A stretch of 64,000 nt of DNA from Salegentibacter flavus (GTDB taxonomy: Bacteria; Bacteroidota; Bacteroidia; Flavobacteriales; Flavobacteriaceae): assembly GCF_900115145.1 (NCBI RefSeq), contig NZ_FOVL01000007.1:62001-126000 (forward strand), read 5' to 3'. Positions 27,244-36,243 of the stretch are shown in pieces. Each line of letters opens with the position of its first letter. Position 1 is the first letter of the stretch. The position numbers were made by a program, and so were the translations under genes. The notes beneath the pieces were generated by a model. That model was not told the origin of the DNA. It saw only the letters and a program-made list of their open reading frames with translations, and did not search any database.

Positions 27244-27852
27244 ATGGCAAGAAGAGATGCACCAGAAGTTAATGCCGGCTCGATGGCCGATATTGCTTTC
27301 TTGCTTCTAATCTTCTTTTTGGTAACAACAACCATTGAGACAGATAGCGGGATAAGTAGGAAACTACCCCCGTGGCAGCCAGAAGAGCAAGAGCCGCCGG
27401 TAATTAAGCAGAGAAACATCTTCACTGTACTTGTTAACCGTAATAATGAGTTGCTTGTAGAAGATGAATTTATGGAGATTGAGGAATTGCGTCAGGCAGC
27501 CTTCGAATTTTTAGATAACGGAGGAGGAACCGGAGACGAGGCTTGTGATTTCTGTCAGGGCCCCGGTGATCCATCTTCATCTGTGAACCCACAGAAAGCG
27601 ATTATTTCATTGGTGAATAACCGTGGTACCGAATATGGGACCTATATCGCAGTTCAAAATGAACTCGTAGCGGCTTATAACCAATTGAGGGATAGAGAAG
27701 CCCAGCGTTTATATGGAAAATCCTTCACCCAAATGGAAAAGGAGTATAACGATCCAAATTATACTGGGAATAAGGAAAAACTGAAGGAACAAATTGGGGC
27801 TATTAAAGATATGATACCTCAAAAGCTTTCTGAAGCAGAGCCAACAAGTTAA
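27244..27852 (+). CDS. exbD: ExbD/TolR family protein with periplasmic CxxC
   Basis: A 202-residue protein with one N-terminal membrane helix preceded by SMADIAFLLLIFFLV. Asp16 is the proton-carrying aspartate of the ExbD/TolR family. The periplasmic domain is longer than usual and contains a glycine-rich loop with two cysteines spaced CxxC (Cys101, Cys104) before the QKAIISLVNNRGTEY strand. It works with ExbB and TonB to energise outer-membrane transport. A second ExbD follows after 37 bases. Confidence 0.92.
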   Translation: MARRDAPEVNAGSMADIAFLLLIFFLVTTTIETDSGISRKLPPWQPEEQEPPVIKQRNIFTVLVNRNNELLVEDEFMEIEELRQAAFEFLDNGGGTGDEACDFCQGPGDPSSSVNPQKAIISLVNNRGTEYGTYIAVQNELVAAYNQLRDREAQRLYGKSFTQMEKEYNDPNYTGNKEKLKEQIGAIKDMIPQKLSEAEPTS

Positions 27853-27889
27853 GAGGCTTACTAACAAAATTTAAATTTGAGACTTAATT

Positions 27890-28372
27890 ATGTCTAAATT
27901 CAAAAAGAAAACAAACGAAGGGCAACCTGCTATTAGTACAGCATCCTTACCGGATATTGTATTTATGCTACTGTTCTTCTTTATGGTGGTAACCGTAATG
28001 CGCCAGAATACGTTGATGGTACAGAATAAATTACCTTATGCCGATCAGGTTGAAAAACTTGATAAAAAGGATTTGGTAATGTATATCTATGCAGGAAAAC
28101 CGAGTCCGCGCTATCAGGAACGTTTTGGAACGGAAGCCAGAATCCAGTTGAATGATAAGTTTGCCAGTGTAAGTGAAGTACAGCAGTTTATTTTTGCCGA
28201 AAGGGAAACTAAACGCGAAGAATTGATTCCCTATTTAACAACTGCCCTAAAGGTAGATGAAGAAACAAATATGGGATTGGTTTCAGATATCAAGCAGGAA
28301 TTGAGAAAAGCTGAAGCTCTTAAAATCAATTATACCACATTACAAGGTGATGCTTTAAGAAACATGGAATAA
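27890..28372 (+). CDS. exbD: Second ExbD/TolR family protein
   Basis: A 160-residue paralogue of the preceding protein. The helix region STASLPDIVFMLLFFFMVV contains Asp22 in the proton-carrying position. The periplasmic domain has LNDKFASVSEVQQFIFAERET and the typical C-terminal strand NMGLVSDIKQELRKAEALKINY. Two ExbD types in one operon are normal in Bacteroidota. It ends at an intrinsic terminator. Confidence 0.92.
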   Translation: MSKFKKKTNEGQPAISTASLPDIVFMLLFFFMVVTVMRQNTLMVQNKLPYADQVEKLDKKDLVMYIYAGKPSPRYQERFGTEARIQLNDKFASVSEVQQFIFAERETKREELIPYLTTALKVDEETNMGLVSDIKQELRKAEALKINYTTLQGDALRNME

Positions 28373-28403
28373 CGGCGAACCCGTTAGATCTTTTCAATAC
28401 TGT

Positions 28404-28445
28404 AAAAACATCCTGCCTTAATTAATTTTGGCAGGATGTTTTTTT
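28404..28445. terminator. Intrinsic terminator of the exbB/exbD operon
   Basis: A 10-base stem ACATCCTGCC/GGCAGGATGT with a 12-base AT-rich loop and a seven-base T-run. Confidence 0.9.
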
Positions 28446-28474
28446 ATATTTAATAATTAAATTTATAAATCCAG

Positions 28475-29200
28475 ATGAAGTTGGTGCGGCTTTATTTTTG
28501 CTTTTTGCTTTTCCTGCCTTTAATGCTTACTGCACAGATAAATGAACAGGAAGAAACAAGACGAATCCCCGATTCGGTACCCTCGGTTATAGATAGTCTC
28601 TACAGGGAAGATCAGTTTTATATAGGCCTTACTTTTAACCTAATAGATCAAAAGCCATCCTCTATTTCTCAATCGGGTTTTTCAGGAGGTTTACACCTTG
28701 GATTTATAAGGGATTTTCCTCTTAATAAACAAAGAAATATCGCTATAGGTACTGGTCTAGGCTGGTCATTGAATAGTTTTGGACATAATCTTTTTATAGG
28801 CCAGACCATTGATGGGGAAAGCATTTTTAGAAGCCTTGATAGAAGCTTTGATTATGACACCAATCGGTTTACTACCCAGCTTATAGAAGCTCCTATTGAG
28901 TTCAGATGGCGCACTTCTTCAGCTGAAAGCTATAAATTCTGGCGTGTTTATACGGGTTTGAAATTAGGATATATTTATAAATTTAAATCTAATTTCATAC
29001 AGCCGGGCAATCAGGTTGTACAATACGACCTGCCCGAATTAAACCGCTTCAGGTTGGGAGCGAATCTCACTTTTGGGTATAATACCTTTAACTTCCATTT
29101 TTATTACAGCCTTAATCCGTTATTTAAGGATGCGAAAGTAGATGATTCTGAAATTGGGATGCACCTGGTTCGCCTAGGTTTAATGTTTTACATTCTATAG
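28475..29200 (+). CDS. PorT-like outer-membrane beta-barrel protein
   Basis: A 241-residue protein with a signal peptide (cleavage near LTAQINEQ) followed by alternating amphipathic strands. Visible strands include QFYIGLTFNLI, GGLHLGFIRDF, NIAIGTGLGWSLN, APIEFRWRTS, WRVYTGLKLGYIYKF and RFRLGANLTFGYNTF, and it ends in an aromatic strand. This fits the PorT family barrel, linked in other Bacteroidota to type IX secretion and gliding. Whether this copy is the secretion-system PorT or a porin-like relative cannot be settled here. Confidence 0.75.
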   Translation: MKLVRLYFCFLLFLPLMLTAQINEQEETRRIPDSVPSVIDSLYREDQFYIGLTFNLIDQKPSSISQSGFSGGLHLGFIRDFPLNKQRNIAIGTGLGWSLNSFGHNLFIGQTIDGESIFRSLDRSFDYDTNRFTTQLIEAPIEFRWRTSSAESYKFWRVYTGLKLGYIYKFKSNFIQPGNQVVQYDLPELNRFRLGANLTFGYNTFNFHFYYSLNPLFKDAKVDDSEIGMHLVRLGLMFYIL

Positions 29201-29800
29201 CCAAAATCTCCACAGAATTAATTGTGGAAGAAATCCTGCCAGGAATCCGAGTAGAAGTTCTGGTGGAGTATGTGCCTTATAATATAATCGGGAAGAACCG
29301 GTTAATCCGCTGGCAAGGACTAAAAACAGGATGCTATAGACAAGGTTAATACGGTAGTGAATACTCAGGCCGGCCAGGAACATTGTTAAACCCGCCAGCC
29401 CCATCATATGCAGACTTATTTTTATTCTGAAGACCGAAAAAAGATAAGCCACCACGCCTGAAATCAATATCCCTGTAAAATAATAGTAGAGCGCCGGATA
29501 GTTGTATACATTCAATATCTGTTTTAGTATCATCAATATTAGCAGGATAAAGAAAAATAGTGGCCATTTGCGCTCTTTGGCATTACGCATAAAAATGCTG
29601 TCTACCTTCCCAAGATTTCGGAGCAAAAAGTAAAAAACTACTGGAATAAAGATAGTGAGAATAGCGATGGCCAGTAATTTAGCCTGGATCACCCCCGATG
29701 GAAAGAACCGCGGAGTAACTAAAAAATAAATAAGGCTTCCGCCTAGCGGCATCCATATTGGATGAAAAATATAAGAAGCGCTTTTTAACAGAAAGTTCAT
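29195..29800 (-). CDS. PAP2-like polytopic membrane protein with degenerate motifs
   Basis: A 201-residue protein with about six membrane helices. FRIKISLHMMGLAG and SRLYYKAHTPPELLLGFLAG correspond in order to the second and third motifs of the PAP2 phosphatase family, but the leading lysine-arginine motif and the terminal Asp of the SRxxxxxHxxxD motif (Glu here) are not standard. It overlaps the 3' end of the convergent PorT-like gene by six bases. It lies in a leftward unit with rpoN, whose stop overlaps its start by one base. Lipid phosphatase activity is uncertain. Confidence 0.65.
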   Translation of the reverse strand: MNFLLKSASYIFHPIWMPLGGSLIYFLVTPRFFPSGVIQAKLLAIAILTIFIPVVFYFLLRNLGKVDSIFMRNAKERKWPLFFFILLILMILKQILNVYNYPALYYYFTGILISGVVAYLFSVFRIKISLHMMGLAGLTMFLAGLSIHYRINLVYSILFLVLASGLTGSSRLYYKAHTPPELLLGFLAGFLPQLILWRFWL

Positions 29801-31257
29801 TAAATTTCCTTTCGTAAACGGGCCACTGGAATATCGAGTTGCTCCCTGTATTTGGCTACAGTGCGGCGTGCAATAGGGTATCCTTTATCCTTTAATACTT
29901 TCGCGAGTTTCTCATCTGTTAAAGGTTTTTTCTTGTTTTCTTCTTCTATAGACATTTCCAGAATTTTTTTGATCTCCCGCGTGGAAACATCCTCACCCTG
30001 GTCATTTTTCATAGATTCAGAGAAGAACTCTTTTATCAGTTTCGTACCGTACGGGGTATCTACGTATTTACTGTTGGCAACCCTGGAAACCGTAGATACA
30101 TCCATTCCAATCTCATCGGCGATATCCTTAAGAATCATCGGTCTGAGGTTGCGCTCATCGCCGGTTAGAAAATACTCCTTCTGGTAGTTCATAATTGAAC
30201 TCATGGTAACCATAAGGGTTTGCTGGCGCTGTTTAATTGCTTCAATAAACCATTTTGCCGAATCGAGTTTCTGTTTGATGAACATCACCGCATCTTTCTG
30301 GTCTTTGGTTTTTTCTTTAGACTCTTTATAGCCTTTAAGCATATCGCTGTAATCCCTGGAAACATGCATTTGAGGTGCATTTCTTCCATTTAAGGTTAAT
30401 TCCAGGTCTCCATCAACAATTTTTATCGTAAAATCAGGGATTACGTGCTCTATAATTCTAGTATTTCCAGAGTAGGAACCCCCTGGTTTCGGGTTGAGAT
30501 GCTCGATTACCTCTATCGCTTCTCTGAGTTCATCTTCACTTATATCGTGACGGGAAAGCAGTTTAGTATAATGTTTTTTGCTGAAAAGATCGAAGGATCT
30601 TTCCAGCATATCGATAGCAAGTTGAACGGCTTTAGTAGGTTCCCGGCGGTCCAACTGAAGTAAAAGACATTCCTGTAAGGAGCGGGCACCCACTCCGGCA
30701 GGATCAAGCGCCTGAACTTTCTTCAATACGCCTTCTACCGTTTCTTCATCGGTGTAAACGTTTTGGGTGAAAGCAAGATCATCTACCACATCCTGAAGCT
30801 CTCTTCTAAGGTAACCACTTTCATCAATACTTCCCACGAGAAAATCTGCGATCTCCTGTTCATTTTCGCTAAACCTTAATGTGCTTAACTGGGTTTTTAA
30901 ATATTGTGTAAAAGAAGTTCCCGAGGCGTAGGGCACACTTTTTTCTTCGTCGTCTGCGCTGTAATTATTAGCCTGAAGCCTGTAGCTGGGGATTTCATCG
31001 TCGCTTAGATATTCATCTACATCAATTTCTGTTTCAATAGTTTCATTATCGTTGTCATCATCTTCAGTATTCGAAAATTCTTCTTCGTATTCATCTTCAC
31101 TCTCTAATTTACCATCCTCCAACGCAGGGTTTTCCTCCAATTCTTCCTTAATCCTTTGCTCAAAAGCCTGGGTAGGAAGCTGTATAAGTTTCATCAGCTG
31201 GATTTGCTGAGGAGATAGCTTCTGTGAGAGTTTTAGATTTAATTGTTGTTTAAGCAT
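29800..31257 (-). CDS. rpoN: RNA polymerase sigma-54 factor
   Basis: A 485-residue sigma-54 protein. The glutamine/leucine-rich region I (MLKQQLNLKLSQKLSPQQIQ) binds bacterial enhancer-binding activators. An acidic region II follows (about residues 45-95), then the core-binding region. A helix-turn-helix (IADEIGMDVSTVSRVANSKY) and the RpoN box ARRTVAKYR near residue 465 recognise -24/-12 promoters. No activator gene is nearby in the window. A TATTTTTG -7 element lies at 31279-31286 (minus strand). Confidence 0.97.
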   Translation of the reverse strand: MLKQQLNLKLSQKLSPQQIQLMKLIQLPTQAFEQRIKEELEENPALEDGKLESEDEYEEEFSNTEDDDNDNETIETEIDVDEYLSDDEIPSYRLQANNYSADDEEKSVPYASGTSFTQYLKTQLSTLRFSENEQEIADFLVGSIDESGYLRRELQDVVDDLAFTQNVYTDEETVEGVLKKVQALDPAGVGARSLQECLLLQLDRREPTKAVQLAIDMLERSFDLFSKKHYTKLLSRHDISEDELREAIEVIEHLNPKPGGSYSGNTRIIEHVIPDFTIKIVDGDLELTLNGRNAPQMHVSRDYSDMLKGYKESKEKTKDQKDAVMFIKQKLDSAKWFIEAIKQRQQTLMVTMSSIMNYQKEYFLTGDERNLRPMILKDIADEIGMDVSTVSRVANSKYVDTPYGTKLIKEFFSESMKNDQGEDVSTREIKKILEMSIEEENKKKPLTDEKLAKVLKDKGYPIARRTVAKYREQLDIPVARLRKEI

Positions 31258-31341
31258 ATATATAATTTTGCCTTAATACAAAAATAAGCAAAACAACGCT
31301 ACGCTAGCTTTGGCACAGTAAATGATTGTGGTAAAATTTTG

Positions 31342-32208
31342 TTAAGTAAGCTCCCTTTGTTCTTCTATTTTTATGAATCTTTTGGGAGGAGCTACGGCAA
31401 TATTCATCCATTCCAGCGTTACTGGGTGTTGAAATTTCAAAGAAGTAGCTGAAAGAAATAATCCTTTTATATTGCCCGTACTATTTTCTTTACCATAAAG
31501 TTTATCCCCAACGATAGGGAAACCTGCCTTCGCCAAATGAATCCTTATCTGGTGGGTTCTTCCTGTATTTGGAATAGCAGAAACAAAAGAATAATCATTC
31601 CTGTTAATATGGAAACTCCTTATAAGTGAGATTTCAGTTTCAGAAACCTTATCTTCAATTTTATATTGAAGGCTCTTCTCCCCTGGAAATTCTCCATAAA
31701 CTAAAGCTGTATAGATTTTCTGAATTTTCTTTTCTTTAAAATCTCTGTGTAGTTTTCTAAGGCTGTCCCCGGTTTTTGCAATTAGCAGTAATCCTGAGGT
31801 GGGGTTGTCCAGTCTATGGGCGGGTTGTGGTGCCGCAAGGACGGTAGGTTCCGTCGAGACCTTTAAATTAAAAGGAAGCGCATTAGTAATAGTCTTAAAA
31901 TAATTTCCGCTGGTGGGATATCCGGCCGGCTTATTTACCACTCCGATATGATCGTCCTCAAAAAGGACTTCGAGTTTTAAACTGAAAACCTTTTTCGGGA
32001 TTTCCTGTTTGAAAAGTTCAATTTTCTGACCTTCCTTAACCCAATCTCCGGTATTAGATGCCTTACCGTCAATCTTTATCTCTCTGCGTTTAATGGCTTT
32101 CTTAATGCTGCTTTTGGTAGGTGCAGCCTTGAAGATTGAAACCGCATATTCCTGCAGCCGTATATCTTTCACGCCTGCAGGAACTATATGGGTTTCTATA
32201 AGTTTCAA
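31342..32208 (-). CDS. RluA family 23S/tRNA pseudouridine synthase
   Basis: A 288-residue protein that starts with a TTG at 32208; no in-frame ATG precedes the homologous MKLIETHIVP. An N-terminal S4-like RNA-binding domain (RREIKIDGKASNTGDWVKEGQ) precedes the catalytic RluA domain with AHRLDNPTSGLLLIA (catalytic Asp in HRLD) and GRTHQIRIH. It isomerises uridine to pseudouridine in structured RNA. It lies three bases after asnS and is probably translated from the same transcript. Exact RNA target is unknown. Confidence 0.9.
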   Translation of the reverse strand: MKLIETHIVPAGVKDIRLQEYAVSIFKAAPTKSSIKKAIKRREIKIDGKASNTGDWVKEGQKIELFKQEIPKKVFSLKLEVLFEDDHIGVVNKPAGYPTSGNYFKTITNALPFNLKVSTEPTVLAAPQPAHRLDNPTSGLLLIAKTGDSLRKLHRDFKEKKIQKIYTALVYGEFPGEKSLQYKIEDKVSETEISLIRSFHINRNDYSFVSAIPNTGRTHQIRIHLAKAGFPIVGDKLYGKENSTGNIKGLFLSATSLKFQHPVTLEWMNIAVAPPKRFIKIEEQRELT

Positions 32209-32211
32209 ATA

Positions 32212-33654
32212 TTAAAATTCAGCATTTTGTGGGGTCCTTGGGAAAGGGATTACATCTCTTATATTCCCCATACCTGTAACAAACTGCACCAGGCGTTCAA
32301 AGCCGAGCCCGAAACCACTATGCACACATGTACCGAATTTTCTGGTTTCCAGGTACCACCAAAGTTCCTTTTCGTCTATATCGAGTTCTTTCATTTTGGA
32401 TTGCAACACGTCAAGGCGCTCTTCCCTTTGTGAACCTCCAACGATCTCGCCAATTCCAGGGAAAAGGATATCCATTGCCCGAACCGTTTTTCCATCCTCA
32501 TTAAGACGCATATAAAATGCCTTAATATTTGCCGGATAATCAAATAATATTACTGGGCATTTAAAGTGTTTTTCTACAAGGAAACGCTCATGTTCGCTCT
32601 GAAGATCGGCGCCCCAGTCTTCAATAACATAATTGAATTTTTTCTTTTTATTGGGCTTACTGTTCTTTAAGATCTCGATCGCTTCAGTATAACTAACCCG
32701 CTTAAAGTTATTATCCAGAACAAAATGTAGTTTTTCCATTAGGTTCATATCACTGCGTTCGTTTTGAGGTTTAGACTTATCTTCATTCAGAAGTCTTTGT
32801 TCTAAAAACGCAAGATCATCTTTACAATTTTCAAGAACGTATTTTAAAACATACTTGATAAAATCTTCAGCTAAATCCATATTGCCGTCAAGATCACAGA
32901 AAGCCACTTCAGGTTCTATCATCCAGAACTCTGCAAGGTGTCTTGAGGTATTTGAGTTTTCAGCCCTGAAGGTTGGTCCAAAGGTGTAAACCTGCCCCAG
33001 GCCTAGCGCATAGGTTTCGGCTTCCAGCTGTCCCGAAACGGTGAGATTAGTCTCTTTTCCGAAGAAATCCTTTTTATAATCTATACTACCGTCTTCTTTT
33101 TTCGGCGGATTTTCTATATCAAATGCGGTCACTTTAAACATTTCCCCGGCTCCTTCAGCATCACTTCCGGTGATAATCGGGGTGTTTACATAATGGAAAT
33201 TATTTTGCTGAAAATAACTATGTACGGCAAAAGACAGCTTGGATCGTACACGCATCACGGCGCCAAAAGTATTAGTTCGAACCCTTAAGTGAGCCTGTTC
33301 ACGAAGTTTTTCCAGGCTATGGCGTTTTGGAGATAGGATGGTTAATTTTACATCTTCCGGATTCGCATCTCCCAGTATTTCCAATTCCTTTACCTCTATT
33401 TCTACGCGCTGCTGGCTGCCTTCACTCTCTATTAGTGTTCCAAGAACCCGGATGGCTGCTCCAACCGTAACCCTTTTTAAGAGTTCTTCATTGAAATTTT
33501 CGAAATCTACAACACACTGAAGGTTGTTGATTGTTGAACCATCGTTCATCGCGATAAAGCGATTGCTCCTAAAAGAGCGTACCCAACCTTTTACTTCAAA
33601 TTCCTGTAAAAACTGATTGCTGTCTAATATTTCAGCAATTTTTGCTTGTATCAT
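32212..33654 (-). CDS. asnS: Asparaginyl-tRNA synthetase
   Basis: A 480-residue class II synthetase with an OB-fold anticodon-binding domain ([22 protein letters not shown]), motif 2 [25 protein letters not shown] and motif 3 [14 protein letters not shown]. The extended insertion [22 protein letters not shown] is usual for AsnRS. It charges tRNA-Asn directly, so transamidation by GatCAB is not needed for asparagine in this organism. A clear promoter precedes it and RluA-like synthase follows. Confidence 0.98.
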   Translation of the reverse strand: MIQAKIAEILDSNQFLQEFEVKGWVRSFRSNRFIAMNDGSTINNLQCVVDFENFNEELLKRVTVGAAIRVLGTLIESEGSQQRVEIEVKELEILGDANPEDVKLTILSPKRHSLEKLREQAHLRVRTNTFGAVMRVRSKLSFAVHSYFQQNNFHYVNTPIITGSDAEGAGEMFKVTAFDIENPPKKEDGSIDYKKDFFGKETNLTVSGQLEAETYALGLGQVYTFGPTFRAENSNTSRHLAEFWMIEPEVAFCDLDGNMDLAEDFIKYVLKYVLENCKDDLAFLEQRLLNEDKSKPQNERSDMNLMEKLHFVLDNNFKRVSYTEAIEILKNSKPNKKKKFNYVIEDWGADLQSEHERFLVEKHFKCPVILFDYPANIKAFYMRLNEDGKTVRAMDILFPGIGEIVGGSQREERLDVLQSKMKELDIDEKELWWYLETRKFGTCVHSGFGLGFERLVQFVTGMGNIRDVIPFPRTPQNAEF

Positions 33655-33676
33655 TTATGTTAGATTTAGAAAGGGA

Positions 33677-33707
33677 CAAAGATAATTTTTCCGTTTATGC
33701 TTAGCAA
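33677..33707 (-). promoter_or_regulatory. Promoter of asnS
   Basis: Minus strand TTG at 33707-33705, a 20-base spacer and TATCTTTG at 33684-33677. The start codon at 33654 is 22 bases further. Confidence 0.75.
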
Positions 33708-33747
33708 GTAAGCGCTTTATTTTGAATGCCTTTCGGTGTAATTAATT

Positions 33748-36168
33748 TTATTCAGGGTGATTCTGTTCTTCTTTTGTGATTTCCTCCTCATCCTCATCGC
33801 TTTCTATGATCTTCATCGCCGGTTCCTTCATAACTTCTTTATTGGCAATACTTCGTTCCAGAGATAATAAAAGGGATGGTAGCAATAATAGGTTAGAGAG
33901 CATTGCGAAAAGCAAGGTCGCTGAAACCAGGCCTCCCAGCGCTACTGTTCCGCCGTAACTACTAATCATAAATACTGAAAACCCAAAGAAGAGTACTATG
34001 GAGGTATAGAACATACTCACCCCCGTTTCCTTTAGGGCTGCATAAACCGAACGCTTTATCTTCCAGTTGTTGGCTTTTAGTTCTTGCCTGTATTTTGCGA
34101 GAAAATGTATAGTATCATCTACCGATATCCCAAAAGCAATACTAAAAACAAGAATAGTGGAGGGTTTTATCGGGATTCCTAAAAAGCCCATCATTCCCGC
34201 CGTTACCAGTAATGGCAGCAAGTTTGGAACCAGAGAAATAAGGATCATTCTGAATGACCTGAACAACCACGCCATAAAAAGAGCGATAAGCAAAATGGCC
34301 AGGGAAAGAGAAATAATCAGGTTTTTTACGAGATAATTTGTCCCTTTTTGGAAGATTAACGCTTTCCCAGTGAGCGAAACATCATATTGTTCTTCGGGAA
34401 ATATCTTGTTGATCTCAGGCCATAGGTTCTCCTCTATACGTTCCATCTTATCGGTCCCGATATCTTTCATAAAGGTAGTAATCCTGGCATATTGGCCGGT
34501 AGAATCCACATAGGAGTTCAGTAGGTCTTCTCCCGCATTCATTCCTTTAGTGTACGGCATTATGAAATTTTGTTCCTGGGAAGTAGGAAGCTGAAAGTAT
34601 TTTGGATTGCCGTTATAATACGCCTGTTTGGTATATTTCACCAATCTCACCACCGAAAGGGGTTTAGACAGTTCAGGGATATCTGTGATTTCTTCTTCCA
34701 GGCGCTCCATGCGTTTCAGGGTAGAGAGCTTCAACACGCCCCTGGGACGTTTTGTGTCTACAAGGATCTCCATCGGCATTACTCCATCAAACTCTTCTTC
34801 AAAAAATTTGATATCCTGAAAAAAGGTCGCTTCCTGGGGCATATCCTCCAGAAGACTGCCTGAAATTTTTATAGTATAAATTCCAATAATACTAACTACC
34901 AGCAAAAAGACTGAAACTATATAAATTGCAATCCTGTGATGTCGTACCATACGTTCCATCCAGTCTACAAAACCACCTATCCACCTTTTGTTAAGGTGTT
35001 TAAGGTGTTTGTCTTTTGGAATAGACATATAGCTATAGATTATTGGAATGATAAGAAGGCTGAGCACAAATATCGCCAGAATGTTTATGGAAGCCACTAA
35101 CCCAAATTCCTTCAGCAAAGTGCTATCTGTTAGGATAAAGGCTGCAAAACCGGAAGCCGTGGTAACATTGGTCATTAGGGTGGCATTTCCCACCTTTGTT
35201 ATAACCCGCTGAAGGGATTTTGCCTGGTTTCCGTGTTTTTTTATTTCCTGCTGATATTTATTGATGAGGAAAATACAATTAGGGATTCCTATTACAATGA
35301 TGAGCGGTGGAATTAAAGCTGTAAGCACTGTTATCTCATAATGGAGCAGCCCAATAACCCCAAATGCCCACATCACTCCAATACAAACGGTAATCATCGA
35401 GATTATAGTAGCGCGAATAGACCGGAAGAAGAAAAAGAAAATCAGGGAAGTCACACTTAATGCCGCCAGGATAAAAAGACCAATTTCATCAATGATATTC
35501 TGTGAGTTAAGGGTACGTATGTAAGGCATTCCCGAGACCTTAACATCAATTTCGTGCATTTCCTCAAATTCCCTGATAAGCGGCCTTAGTTTTTCCAGCA
35601 CGAAATCCTTTCGTTTTTCCGAATTAACGATCTCTTTATTGATATAAAGAGCAGACTGAATGGTGTTGGAATGTGAACTGTAAACCAGGTTTTCATAAAA
35701 AGGAAGCGCGGTAAAGAGTTCGTTTTCATAAGCTTTCAGCTGTTCCTTATCGGGCTTGTCCTCTTTGATAAAAGGAACCATTTCAAAGCGGTTGGGGTCG
35801 TTAAACTTTTGCAACTTCTTTAAATTACTTACCGAAATAACATGATCTACTTCCGGATAATTTTCAAGCTCCTCATTTAGTGCTGTCCAGGCCTGGAACT
35901 TTTCAGGAGTAAATAAAGCAGAATCCTTGACCCCAAGAATCACGAGGTTGCCTTCTTCCCCAAAAGTATCGAGGAAGGAATTGTAAGTTAAATTGGCTTC
36001 GTGATCATCGGGTAGTAAATTGGCTTCGGTATATGAAAACTGCATGTTCTTCCACTGGGTAGCAAGAAAGGCAGTGGCGGCCAATACCAGAAAAATAATA
36101 ATAATTCTGTTACGCAGAATTAATCTCGCAACAGAGTTCCAGAAACCAAAGCTGAAAATTTTGGACAT
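33748..36168 (-). CDS. MMPL/RND superfamily transporter
   Basis: An 806-residue membrane protein with the two-lobed RND layout. Helix 1 is near residues 20-40, a periplasmic domain follows, then five helices (FILAALSVTSLIFFFFFRS onward). A second domain and a second bundle follow, with ISVDDTIHFLAKYRQEL carrying the paired aspartates used by MMPL proton relays. It is shorter than AcrB-type pumps and matches the MMPL class that moves lipids or hydrophobic compounds, including hopanoid-like exporters in other bacteria. The acidic C-terminal tail (IIESDEDEEEITKEEQ) is cytoplasmic. Its cargo is unknown. Confidence 0.88.
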   Translation of the reverse strand: MSKIFSFGFWNSVARLILRNRIIIIFLVLAATAFLATQWKNMQFSYTEANLLPDDHEANLTYNSFLDTFGEEGNLVILGVKDSALFTPEKFQAWTALNEELENYPEVDHVISVSNLKKLQKFNDPNRFEMVPFIKEDKPDKEQLKAYENELFTALPFYENLVYSSHSNTIQSALYINKEIVNSEKRKDFVLEKLRPLIREFEEMHEIDVKVSGMPYIRTLNSQNIIDEIGLFILAALSVTSLIFFFFFRSIRATIISMITVCIGVMWAFGVIGLLHYEITVLTALIPPLIIVIGIPNCIFLINKYQQEIKKHGNQAKSLQRVITKVGNATLMTNVTTASGFAAFILTDSTLLKEFGLVASINILAIFVLSLLIIPIIYSYMSIPKDKHLKHLNKRWIGGFVDWMERMVRHHRIAIYIVSVFLLVVSIIGIYTIKISGSLLEDMPQEATFFQDIKFFEEEFDGVMPMEILVDTKRPRGVLKLSTLKRMERLEEEITDIPELSKPLSVVRLVKYTKQAYYNGNPKYFQLPTSQEQNFIMPYTKGMNAGEDLLNSYVDSTGQYARITTFMKDIGTDKMERIEENLWPEINKIFPEEQYDVSLTGKALIFQKGTNYLVKNLIISLSLAILLIALFMAWLFRSFRMILISLVPNLLPLLVTAGMMGFLGIPIKPSTILVFSIAFGISVDDTIHFLAKYRQELKANNWKIKRSVYAALKETGVSMFYTSIVLFFGFSVFMISSYGGTVALGGLVSATLLFAMLSNLLLLPSLLLSLERSIANKEVMKEPAMKIIESDEDEEEITKEEQNHPE

Positions 36169-36188
36169 GGGTGAAGTTTAAACGAGCG

Positions 36189-36196
36189 CAAAGGTA
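36189..36196 (-). promoter_or_regulatory. -7 element upstream of the MMPL gene
   Basis: TACCTTTG (36196-36189, minus strand) lies 20 bases before the ATG at 36168. A TTG at a suitable distance was not found. Confidence 0.4.
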
Positions 36197-36243
36197 TAAA
36201 AAGCCACACTAAATAGCGGAGTTTTAATTGTAAAGTGCAGTCT

